Below are positions 1 through 5,733 of a DNA stretch of 6,736 nucleotides, in pieces. Source of the stretch: Candidatus Parcubacteria bacterium (GTDB taxonomy: Bacteria; Patescibacteriota; Patescibacteriia; Patescibacteriales; UBA12075). Position 1 is the stretch's first letter, and every line of letters begins with the position of its first letter. A program made the position numbers and the translations under genes. The stretch covers positions 1-6,736 of the forward strand of contig JAGLLI010000160.1 of assembly GCA_023140595.1 (NCBI GenBank), given 5' to 3'. The notes beneath the pieces were generated by a model that was not told the DNA's origin, did no database searches, and saw nothing but the letters and a program-made list of their open reading frames with translations.

Positions 1-1316
1 CAATTACGCTTGCAACCAATATGGCGGGCAGGGGAGTTGATATTGTTCTTGGGGGAGTAGAACCTAAAAAGAATATGCCTGAATACACAGAATGGCAAAA
101 GGAACATGAGAAAGTTATTAAGGCGGGCGGGTTGCATGTGATTGGTACGGAAAGACATGAATCTCGTCGGATTGACAATCAGCTTAGAGGGCGCGCCGGA
201 CGGCAAGGCGATGCAGGTTCTTCGCGGTTTTATGTTTCCATGGAAGATGATTTAATGCGGATATTTGGCGGGGATCGCATGAAAAATATTATGACCACTT
301 TAAATGTTCCCGAGGATATGCCGATTGAGAATCGTTTGATTTCCCGTTCCATTGAATCGGCGCAAAAAAAAGTTGAAGGAAATAATTTTGATATCAGAAA
401 ACATTTGGTTGAATATGATGATGTAATCAATAAACACAGAGAGGCAATATATAGAAAAAGAAAACAGATATTGCTGTTATCGGAATCAGAGGAAGCTAAA
501 AAGCCGTCAGATATTCAAAACAGCAAGAAACAATATAATTCTCTTTCGGAAATTATTTTGGATAATATTGAAAACGAGATTGAGCAGGTGGTTAGTTTTC
601 ATACTGCCGCGGAATATATTAAGGATTGGAATTTAGATGAAATTTCGCAGGTTATATCTACTATTTTTCCGGTGGAGGAAAGTTTAAAGCGCGATATTGG
701 CAAGTTTACAAAAGACAGTGATAAGCTTGATAAAGTTAAGGCTCGTACGGCGATAATTGAGCATTTAGTTGCGATGGCTGAAAGAAAATATAAAGAAATG
801 GCGGATATGGCAAAAGAACTGGGCATTGAATGGGACAGATTAGAAAAATCGATTTTAATTCGCTCAATTGACGCGCTTTGGGTTGAGCATTTAGAGGCAA
901 TGTCAAGCGTTCGGCAGGGTATCGGACTTAGGGGCTATGGACAGCGCGATCCTCTTGTGGAATACAAAAAAGAGGCTTATCGCCTCTATAATGAACTTAA
1001 TAATTTAATCAGCAAAGAAACTGTTTATTCCATATATAAAGTCGGCAATGCCCAGCAAGAAGCAATCACTCGCCAATTTAACGCCCCCAGTCTTATGGAT
1101 TTGGCAAAAAATTTCAGCGCTCCGGCTAAAACCGCCAATGGCAGCACTTCTTCTTTTTCCGGATTCGGCGGAGGCGGCAATAAAAACAATAACAGCGCAA
1201 GCGTTTTTTCCGAACCGCAGGCAAAGGTTAGAAATGAAAGTGGAGAAAAAGTCGGGCGAAATGACCCTTGCCCATGCGGGAGCGGGAAGAAATATAAAAA
1301 ATGCTGCGGGGCTTGA
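1..1316 (+). CDS. secA: Preprotein translocase ATPase SecA, C-terminal part (5' truncated)
   Basis: SecA is the cytosolic motor ATPase that drives unfolded preproteins through SecYEG. The reading frame is open from base 3 (ITLATNMAGRGVDI), so the gene begins upstream and 437 residues are visible. In fragment numbering they hold the end of the second helicase domain: ATNMAGRGVDIVLGG at 4-18, and GLHVIGTERHESRRIDNQLR followed by GRAGRQGD at about 43-70, which includes the arginine-finger motif VI. Next come the helical wing and scaffold, with HLVEYDDVINKHRE near 134-147 and the conserved stretch SIDALWVEHLEAM near 288-300. A Gly/Ser/Asn-rich linker (about 370-405) leads to a SEC-C tail, VGRNDPCPCGSGKKYKKCCGA. 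Its pattern CxCx8CC can bind zinc and in family members contacts SecB or ribosomes. The stop is TGA and a terminator hairpin follows. The identification is secure; the N-terminal nucleotide-binding domain lies outside the window. Confidence 0.97.
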   Translation, partial: ITLATNMAGRGVDIVLGGVEPKKNMPEYTEWQKEHEKVIKAGGLHVIGTERHESRRIDNQLRGRAGRQGDAGSSRFYVSMEDDLMRIFGGDRMKNIMTTLNVPEDMPIENRLISRSIESAQKKVEGNNFDIRKHLVEYDDVINKHREAIYRKRKQILLLSESEEAKKPSDIQNSKKQYNSLSEIILDNIENEIEQVVSFHTAAEYIKDWNLDEISQVISTIFPVEESLKRDIGKFTKDSDKLDKVKARTAIIEHLVAMAERKYKEMADMAKELGIEWDRLEKSILIRSIDALWVEHLEAMSSVRQGIGLRGYGQRDPLVEYKKEAYRLYNELNNLISKETVYSIYKVGNAQQEAITRQFNAPSLMDLAKNFSAPAKTANGSTSSFSGFGGGGNKNNNSASVFSEPQAKVRNESGEKVGRNDPCPCGSGKKYKKCCGA

Positions 1317-1332
1317 ATTTTTGTATTGCGGT

Positions 1333-1396
1333 AAAAGAAAAAAAGCTTCTTTCTTACGATTCGTTTTTTCGCAGAAAGAAGCCTTTTTGTTTTTTA
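1333..1396. terminator. Bidirectional intrinsic terminator between secA and the convergent gene
   Basis: A perfect 10-bp stem pairs GCTTCTTTCT (1345-1354) with AGAAAGAAGC (1373-1382) around an 18-nt loop. On the plus strand it is followed by TTTTTGTTTTTT (1384-1395), which suits termination of secA. On the minus strand the complement of 1332-1344 gives a run of seven T, then C, then four T, which suits termination of the opposing gene that stops at 1415. The stem is only moderately GC-rich, so efficiency is uncertain, but T-runs on both sides between convergent genes make a shared terminator the natural reading. Confidence 0.82.
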
Positions 1397-1414
1397 AATT
1401 TTACTTCCTATTTT

Positions 1415-1888
1415 TTAAAAGTAATATCGGTCGTAAGACAACCCATGGACTGGTGGCAATGCGGCTCCTACCGGACGAGTTTCTTTTTGAATAAATTTCA
1501 TAAACTCAACCCATTCATTTTCCAAGCAGTAAAAATAATCATTTATACATATATGTTTGTCCATGTTATGTGTCTTTACAATGAATGTCAAGGATTTATG
1601 GTTTAATTCGATAATTTGTTGAGGCGATTTATCAAATACAATTATTTGATGTTTGTTTTCGCCTACGGGATTAATGTTTATGGAATTAATAATCAAGACC
1701 CCATCTTCAGAGGATATACCATTTTCTTTAACCTCATAAAAACAGTTGAGCTCGGTTATTGGCCCTTTCTTTTCAGCATCAGTGATGCTTTTATTAAATG
1801 AAAACAAATGCCACAATGGAATCATTACGGCAAACACTATAACCAGTACACACAATAAAATACCAATATTTCTATCTTCATTTTCCAT
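1415..1888 (-). CDS. Hypothetical single-pass membrane protein, 157 aa
   Basis: I do not recognise the family. The protein has a short acidic N-terminus (MENEDRN), one hydrophobic segment at about residues 8-29 (IGILLCVLVIVFAVMIPLW), and a soluble domain of about 125 residues. That domain contains likely beta strands (GVLIINSININP, KHQIIVFDKS, SLTFIVKTHN) and three cysteines (49, 114, 121), and ends in an aromatic DRYYF tail. No lipobox precedes Cys13. The orientation of the soluble part is not certain; an acidic N-terminus followed by His/Lys after the helix does not settle it. Coding is supported by a promoter at 1962-1990, a purine-rich ribosome site AAGGGGG four bases before the ATG, and a terminator after the stop. 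The gene lies antisense between secA and secD, transcribed towards secA. The two overlapping plus-strand frames in this stretch lack such signals. It may be an accessory gene unrelated to secretion. Confidence 0.72.
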   Translation of the reverse strand: MENEDRNIGILLCVLVIVFAVMIPLWHLFSFNKSITDAEKKGPITELNCFYEVKENGISSEDGVLIINSININPVGENKHQIIVFDKSPQQIIELNHKSLTFIVKTHNMDKHICINDYFYCLENEWVEFMKFIQKETRPVGAALPPVHGLSYDRYYF

Positions 1889-1892
1889 AATT

Positions 1893-1899
1893 CCCCCTT
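1893..1899 (-). promoter_or_regulatory. Shine-Dalgarno of the minus-strand 157-aa gene
   Basis: Read on the minus strand the leader is AAAGGGGGAATTATGG, so AAGGGGG lies 4 nt before the start codon. The G-run departs from canonical AGGAGG but can pair with the CCUCC of 16S rRNA using part of its length. It fixes the start at 1888. The plus-strand gene at 5300 has almost the same arrangement. Confidence 0.72.
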
Positions 1900-1961
1900 T
1901 TTTTATGCGTTAAAATGATTAATATTTTTTATTCTTTTATCAATGACCAAATAATATATTC

Positions 1962-1990
1962 TGTATATCACATTTCCCAAATTTTGTCAA
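1962..1990 (-). promoter_or_regulatory. Sigma-70-type promoter for the minus-strand 157-aa gene
   Basis: On the minus strand a perfect -35 TTGACA (1985-1990) is followed by a 17-nt spacer and TATACA (1962-1967). TGA directly precedes the hexamer, matching the extended -10 (TGn) form. The -10 matches four of six consensus bases and lacks the usually invariant final T, which the extended element may offset. The predicted start near 1955 gives a leader of about 67 nt. Confidence 0.6.
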
Positions 1991-1992
1991 TA

Positions 1993-2021
1993 TTGCAATT
2001 TATTTAATATTAGTTTAAAAT
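1993..2021 (+). promoter_or_regulatory. Candidate promoter for secD-secF
   Basis: TTGCAA (1993-1998, four of six -35 bases) is spaced 17 nt from TAAAAT (2016-2021, five of six -10 bases). The predicted start near 2028 would place the inverted repeat at 2035-2061 inside the leader, about 30 nt before the chosen start codon. Another weak pairing, TTGTCA (1984-1989) with TATTAG (2008-2013), is possible. The sequence is so AT-rich that weak matches arise easily, so confidence is low. Confidence 0.35.
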
Positions 2022-2034
2022 AATCATAGTTGTT

Positions 2035-2061
2035 AATAATACCTAAGCTATGGGTATTATT
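2035..2061 (+). promoter_or_regulatory. Inverted repeat in the secD leader (possible attenuator or operator)
   Basis: AATAATACCTA (2035-2045) pairs with TGGGTATTATT (2051-2061): nine perfect base pairs, then a T-G wobble and an A-T pair, around the 5-nt loop AGCTA. GTTTTTATT follows directly, giving a terminator-like shape with a weak AT-rich stem. It lies just upstream of the favoured secD start at 2092 and holds the alternative ATG (2050) in its loop. It could be an RNA hairpin modulating secDF expression, a DNA operator, or chance. Confidence 0.45.
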
Positions 2062-2091
2062 GTTTTTATTAAATTATTTAATGTTTATTTT

Positions 2092-4170
2092 ATGCCTAGT
2101 TTAGCGGAAAAAATTTTTAAGCCTTCTGCCAGAGGCAAAGTCTGGCAGGTATTTTTGTTTATATTATTATTGGTTTTCATTGGCGGTCTTGTGGATGCTG
2201 GTAATTATTATAATAAAGGAACCGATTACATTGCCTGGAAAACCAACGGAACGATTAAGTTGCCAAAGACAAATGAAATCCCTTTTCGCTTGGGGCTTGA
2301 TTTGCAAGGCGGCAGCCATCTTGTTTATGAGGCTAATATGTCGGAAATTCCGGATAGCGACAGGTCGGATGCCTTGGAAGGGGTAAGGGATGTAATTGAA
2401 AGAAGAGTTAACGTTTTTGGCGTAAGCGAGCCATTAGTGCAAACCAGCCTTTCGGGTGGTAATTATCGCGTTATTGTGGAATTGGCAGGCGTTAAAGACG
2501 TGAACGAGGCAATTGCGATGATTGGAGAAACTCCTTTGCTTGAATTTAAAGAAGAAACACAAGAGATTCGCGAGTTAAGTGAAGAAGAGCAAAATACAAT
2601 GGCGGAATATAATACGGATGCGGAAAAAAGAGCGGAAGAGGTTTTAGGCAAGCTGTTGTCAGGCGGAGATTTTGACGCTTTGGCAAAAGAATATAGCGAT
2701 GATCAAAACACCAAAGAGGCTGGCGGAGATTTGGGCTGGATAACGGAAAATGAAGCGCCGCAGATTATCACTAAAATCAAAGATTTTGAAATCGGGCAAA
2801 TAAGCGAGGATTTGGTAGAAGAAGAGCAGGGTTATGATATTTTAAAATTGGAAGATAAGCGCTTGCGCGTTAATCCCTTTGAAGAAAGCGAAGTGGAAAA
2901 AGAAGTTAAGGCTTCGCATTTACTGCTTTGCCATAATGAGGTTGAGAATTGCGAAAACGGTTTAAGCAAAGAAGAGGCTTACGCGAAAATCAAAGAAATA
3001 AAAACGCAAGCCACTCCTGAAAATTTTGCTGATTTAATAAAAGAACATTCCACAGAACCCGGAGCGGATACTCGCGCCGGAGATTTGGGCTGGTTTGCCA
3101 AAAGCGCCATGGTAAAGCCTTTTGAAGATACTGTTTTTGATCAAGAGGTCGGGACGATTTCTTATGTGGTGGAAACGCAGTTTGGCTATCATTTAATTTA
3201 TAAACAAGCGGAAAGGGATATTTATGAATACAAAGTAAGACGTTTGTTTGTTCGCGTTTTAACTGAAAGAGATATAATCGGGGAGCAAAAAGAATGGAAA
3301 TTAACCGAATTGACCGGAAAACATTTAGAGCGCGCCGCAGTGCAGTTTGATCCTAATGACAATACGCCTGTTGTCAGTTTGGAATTTGATAGTGAAGGTT
3401 CTGATTTGTTTGAGGATATTACCGAAAGAAACGTTGGCAAGCCTGTTGCGATATTTTTAGACGGTGAAGTGATTAGCGCGCCAAATGTTAATGAAAAAAT
3501 TGTCGGAGGCAAAGCGGTTATATCAGGCAAATTTAATATTCAGGAAGCTAAATTATTGGTTCAAAGGCTTAATGCCGGCGCCTTGCCTGTTCCGATTGAT
3601 CTTATCAGCCAGCAAACGGTTGGAGCCAGTCTTGGTCAAATTTATCTGGAATCAAGCTTGAAAGCAGGTTTAATCGGATTAATATTAGTGGCTATTTTTA
3701 TGATTTTTTATTATCGTCTGCCTGGAATTTTTGCGGTTGTGTCATTGGCGATTTACGGTTTGTTGGTTTTGGCGATATTTAAGCTTTTGTCAATAACTTT
3801 AACCTTATCGGGCATGGCAGGATTTATCCTTTCAATCGGCATGGCGGTTGACGCGAATGTGCTTATTTTTGAGCGTCTAAAAGAAGAATTGCGCGCGAGA
3901 CGGCCATTAAGTATGGCGATTGAAAATTCTTTTGTGCGCGCATGGCCGTCAATCCGCGACGGCAATGTTTCCACTTTGCTTACCTGCTTGATTTTGATTT
4001 GGTTTTCAACCAGCATAGTAAAGGGTTTTGCAATTACTTTGGGACTAGGTATTTTAGTGTCAATGTTTTCCGCAATCGTGATTACCAGAAATTTGTTGCG
4101 GCTTTTCAAGCCAGAATGGCTGGAAAAAAGAATATGGCTGTTTGGCAGTGGAATTAAAATTGAGAATTAA
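2092..4170 (+). CDS. secD: Protein translocase subunit SecD with two parvulin-type PPIase modules inserted in P1
   Basis: SecD works with SecF and the proton gradient to pull preproteins out of SecYEG. I chose the ATG at 2092 (692 aa) because MPSLAEKIFKPSARGK then forms a normal basic cytosolic N-terminus. The in-frame ATG at 2050 would add 14 hydrophobic residues and sits in a hairpin loop; neither start has a Shine-Dalgarno. In 692-aa numbering: TM1 at about 17-36; P1 opens with LGLDLQGGSH (67-76) and runs to GETPLLEFKEE (145-155). Two parvulin-like modules occupy about 176-256 and 270-375. SecD sequence resumes with WKLTELTGKHLERA (402-415), GKPVAIFLDGEVISAP (449-464) and NAGALPVPI (494-502). 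Five further TM segments (about 520-668) include GMAVDANVLIFERLKEELR (583-601), whose Asp587 matches the proton-relay aspartate. The insert makes it longer than E. coli SecD (about 615 aa). Tandem TAA stops end the gene; secF follows after 30 nt. Confidence 0.96.
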   Translation: MPSLAEKIFKPSARGKVWQVFLFILLLVFIGGLVDAGNYYNKGTDYIAWKTNGTIKLPKTNEIPFRLGLDLQGGSHLVYEANMSEIPDSDRSDALEGVRDVIERRVNVFGVSEPLVQTSLSGGNYRVIVELAGVKDVNEAIAMIGETPLLEFKEETQEIRELSEEEQNTMAEYNTDAEKRAEEVLGKLLSGGDFDALAKEYSDDQNTKEAGGDLGWITENEAPQIITKIKDFEIGQISEDLVEEEQGYDILKLEDKRLRVNPFEESEVEKEVKASHLLLCHNEVENCENGLSKEEAYAKIKEIKTQATPENFADLIKEHSTEPGADTRAGDLGWFAKSAMVKPFEDTVFDQEVGTISYVVETQFGYHLIYKQAERDIYEYKVRRLFVRVLTERDIIGEQKEWKLTELTGKHLERAAVQFDPNDNTPVVSLEFDSEGSDLFEDITERNVGKPVAIFLDGEVISAPNVNEKIVGGKAVISGKFNIQEAKLLVQRLNAGALPVPIDLISQQTVGASLGQIYLESSLKAGLIGLILVAIFMIFYYRLPGIFAVVSLAIYGLLVLAIFKLLSITLTLSGMAGFILSIGMAVDANVLIFERLKEELRARRPLSMAIENSFVRAWPSIRDGNVSTLLTCLILIWFSTSIVKGFAITLGLGILVSMFSAIVITRNLLRLFKPEWLEKRIWLFGSGIKIEN
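2617..3216 (+). other. Tandem parvulin (PpiC/rotamase-like) domains within SecD
   Basis: Two successive stretches follow the parvulin plan. Copy 1 (about 2617-2859) has a helix GGDFDALAKEYSDD, then GGDLGW, a variable segment, IGQIS and GYDILKL. It lacks the opening beta strand with its His, and has Asp where the closing GYHI His should be. Copy 2 (about 2899-3216) has KASHLLLC, FADLIKEHSTEPGA, AGDLGWF, MVKPFEDTVF, VGTIS and FGYHLIYK. It keeps both active-site-type histidines (276 and 367 in 692-aa numbering), with Glu322 near the position that is Cys or Asp in other parvulins. Known extracytoplasmic parvulins (SurA, PrsA, PpiD) isomerise or chaperone newly exported proteins. The SecD topology would put these modules on the outer face. 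The fold assignment is from motifs only; activity is inferred. Confidence 0.85.
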
Positions 4171-4200
4171 TAATTCAATAATCCTAATTATTTAAATTTT

Positions 4201-5124
4201 ATGATTAATATTATTCAAAAAAGAAAAATTTGGCTTAGCTTTTCAGGCGGCTTAGTCATTGCTTCAATTATCGCGCTTCTTGCTTGGGGCTTGAATTTCG
4301 GCATTGATTTTACCGGCGGCAGCCTTTTGGAGCTTAGATTTTTAAATGAAAGACCGGCGGTAAATTATATTCAACAGTCAGTGGCTGATTTGGAATTAGG
4401 CAGCTTGATTGTCCAGCCGGTTGACGAGCAAAATGTTGTTTTAAGATTTCAGGAAACAAGCGAGGAAAAACATCAGGAAGTTTTGCGCAGGCTTGATAAT
4501 ATTGGAATGGAAGAGGGGATTGAAGAAGAAACAACAGGCTTTAAAAATATTGAAGAGCTTCGCTTTGACGCGGTTGGTCCGACAATCGGGCAAGAGCTAA
4601 AAAGCAAATCATTGTCTGCCGCTATTATTGTCCTGCTTGCGATTGTTCTATTTATCGCATGGACTTTTCGCAAAGTTTCCAAACCGGTTGAATCATGGAA
4701 ATACGGGGTGTCAGCCATTATCGCTTTATTCCACGATTTAATTATAACTTTTGGCATTTTTGCGTGTCTGGGGCAGTACTTGAATGTTGAATTAAATACG
4801 GCGTTTGTCGCGGCAATGCTTATGATTTTGGGCTATAGCGTTAATGACACAATTGTGGTTTTTGATAGAGTTAGGGAAAATCTGCCAAAGAGCGAAGAGG
4901 ATTTTGAAGGCACAGTTAACACAAGCGTTAACCAAACTATCAAGCGATCCATTAACACCTCTTTAACTACTTTATTGGTTTTGCTATCAATCTTATTTTT
5001 CGGTGGCGACACAATCCGCGATTTTGTTTTGGCTCTGTCAATCGGCGTCCTAATCGGAACTTATTCGTCAATATTTTTGGCAAGCCCTGTGTTGGTTTTG
5101 TGGGAGAAGTTTGGGAGGAAATGA
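4201..5124 (+). CDS. secF: Protein translocase subunit SecF
   Basis: SecF is the partner of SecD in the proton-driven export complex. The 307 residues match the usual family length. TM1 is at about 12-30, followed by the P4-type opening motif FGIDFTGGSLLELRF (33-47), a small extracytoplasmic domain, and VGPTIGQELKSKSL (125-138) leading into TM2. The TM3 region has ALFHDLIITFGIF (175-187). TM4 has ILGYSVNDTIVVFDRVREN (209-227), with Asp216 and Asp222 equivalent to the conserved SecF acidic residues. TSVNQTIKRSINTSLTTLLV (241-260) and GGDTIRDFVLALSIGVLIGTYSSIF complete the last two TM segments. It follows secD by 30 nt with no terminator between, so the two are very probably cotranscribed. No Shine-Dalgarno is present; the leader before the ATG is AATTATTTAAATTTT. 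Ends in GRK and TGA. No clear terminator follows: only a weak AT hairpin near 5134-5170 without a T-run. Confidence 0.98.
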   Translation: MINIIQKRKIWLSFSGGLVIASIIALLAWGLNFGIDFTGGSLLELRFLNERPAVNYIQQSVADLELGSLIVQPVDEQNVVLRFQETSEEKHQEVLRRLDNIGMEEGIEEETTGFKNIEELRFDAVGPTIGQELKSKSLSAAIIVLLAIVLFIAWTFRKVSKPVESWKYGVSAIIALFHDLIITFGIFACLGQYLNVELNTAFVAAMLMILGYSVNDTIVVFDRVRENLPKSEEDFEGTVNTSVNQTIKRSINTSLTTLLVLLSILFFGGDTIRDFVLALSIGVLIGTYSSIFLASPVLVLWEKFGRK

Positions 5125-5177
5125 TTTGATTTATGATGTATTTTTGTTTAAGATTAGCTAAAAAATATCAATGCCAT

Positions 5178-5206
5178 TTGACAGGTTTTAAATAGTATGC
5201 TATTAT
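5178..5206 (+). promoter_or_regulatory. Consensus extended -10 promoter for the 112-aa gene
   Basis: TTGACA (5178-5183) is separated by exactly 17 nt from TATTAT (5201-5206), with TGC directly before it as an extended -10. The predicted start near 5213 gives a leader of about 87 nt, rich in A-runs. The quality of this match suggests the small gene is transcribed independently of secDF, possibly strongly. Confidence 0.78.
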
Positions 5207-5287
5207 TGAAAATTAAACAAGGGCGTTTAAGTATCTTTAAAACTAAATAAAAAAACAAGAAAAAAATAACTTTTTAGATTAGGCAAA

Positions 5288-5294
5288 AAGGAGG
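5288..5294 (+). promoter_or_regulatory. Canonical Shine-Dalgarno of the 112-aa gene
   Basis: AAGGAGG lies 5 nt before the ATG at 5300 (GGAGGAAATTATGG). It is the only full consensus ribosome site seen ahead of a gene in this window and fixes the start. A weak 6-bp hairpin, CTTTTT (5270-5275) with AAAAAG (5285-5290), touches its first bases but is probably too unstable to matter. Confidence 0.85.
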
Positions 5295-5299
5295 AAATT

Positions 5300-5638
5300 A
5301 TGGTTGAGAAAAAAGAAATAAAAAGTTGGCAAATAGTTGTATTGTTGAGTATAGCGTTCTGTGTAGGGGTAGGCCTTGGAATAGTAATGGAGGGTGATTA
5401 TGATTTTTTCGAAAACGAGGGAACACTTTTAACAATTGGAGATGCAGAACTAGGTGTTATTTATAATAAAATTGAAAATCCATATTTTTGCATGATACAA
5501 AAGGAGGGATTAGAAAGTAGTGGAAAGGCTTATTTATTGCCTCCTGATTGTCCTTCACGGTTTAATGTCGCAATTAGTGGCGACGGAGAATACGAAATTG
5601 TGACAGCGCCATTACCGCCTACGATACAAAAAGAATAA
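5300..5638 (+). CDS. Hypothetical single-pass membrane protein, 112 aa
   Basis: I do not recognise the family. A charged N-terminus (MVEKKEIKSW) precedes one hydrophobic segment at about residues 10-29, ending GVGLGIVM. An acidic stretch (EGDYDFFENEG) and a domain of about 70 residues follow. That domain contains two cysteines (64 and 84) in the contexts YFCMIQK and PPDCPSRF, and ends in a proline-rich APLPPTIQKE tail. The basic N-terminus and acidic residues after the helix favour an outward-facing C-terminal domain, where Cys64 and Cys84 could form a disulfide; this is inference. Cys21 lies within the helix and has no lipobox. The gene is an isolated unit with its own consensus promoter, Shine-Dalgarno and terminator, between secF and proS. 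It shares this layout, though no obvious sequence similarity, with the minus-strand 157-aa protein. Confidence 0.82.
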   Translation: MVEKKEIKSWQIVVLLSIAFCVGVGLGIVMEGDYDFFENEGTLLTIGDAELGVIYNKIENPYFCMIQKEGLESSGKAYLLPPDCPSRFNVAISGDGEYEIVTAPLPPTIQKE

Positions 5639-5663
5639 AAAGATTTTTCGTTTTTGTTTAATG

Positions 5664-5705
5664 CCCCGGCTTGATTTATATTGAGCCGGGGTTTTTATTT
5701 TTTTT
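5664..5705 (+). terminator. Strong intrinsic terminator after the 112-aa gene
   Basis: CCCCGGCTTGAT (5664-5675) pairs with ATTGAGCCGGGG (5680-5691) around a TTAT loop. This is a 12-bp stem whose first eight pairs are perfect and GC-rich, with two G-U wobbles inside. TTTTTATTTTTTTT (5692-5705) follows. The minus-strand flank has no T-run, so it acts in one direction. It lies 25 nt past the stop codon at 5638 and separates the small gene from proS. Confidence 0.95.
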
Positions 5706-5733
5706 GACAAAACATATATAAATAATGTATTAT
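5704..5733 (+). promoter_or_regulatory. Promoter for proS
   Basis: A perfect TTGACA (5704-5709) is followed after 18 nt by TATTAT (5728-5733). The -35 shares its first two T with the T-run of the preceding terminator. A 7-bp AT inverted repeat, TATATAA (5715-5721) and TTATATA (5730-5736), surrounds the -10 but is low complexity. The predicted start near 5740 leaves a leader of about 45 nt without a Shine-Dalgarno. Confidence 0.72.

Noticed and set aside
1048..1606. Two plus-strand open frames overlapping the secA end and the antisense gene
   Set aside because: Their translations are low-complexity Phe/Lys-rich sequence running through the terminator, without ribosome sites. They are shadows of secA and the minus-strand gene.
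2050..2091. Longer SecD starting at the ATG at 2050
   Set aside because: It adds MGIIVFIKLFNVYF, a hydrophobic stretch before the basic cytosolic N-terminus; the ATG sits in the loop of an inverted repeat; and there is no ribosome site. The ATG at 2092 fits the SecD family better, though neither start is proven.
2028..2091. SecM/VemP-like arrest peptide upstream of secD
   Set aside because: No independent short ORF with a start, ribosome site and Pro-rich arrest tail is present; the only upstream ATG is in frame with secD.
4164..4176. Palindrome GAATTAATAATTC at the secD stop
   Set aside because: It is a short AT palindrome formed by two consecutive TAA stops and flanks, with no T-run. It probably has no role beyond the tandem stop.
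1314..5124. TGA read as glycine (code 25, as in Gracilibacteria/SR1)
   Set aside because: secA ends naturally after its SEC-C motif and secF after its last helix, both at TGA, and no in-frame TGA interrupts any conserved gene. Standard bacterial code fits.
5134..5170. Hairpin after secF as its terminator
   Set aside because: TGAT plus ATTTTT can pair with AAAAAT plus ATCA, but the stem is all weak pairs with a 2-nt bulge and no T-run follows.
5300..5400. Lipoprotein signal in the small membrane proteins (Cys21 of the 112-aa protein, Cys13 of the 157-aa protein)
   Set aside because: The residues before Cys are IAF and ILL; no [LVI][AST][GA]C lipobox is present, and the helices continue past the cysteine.
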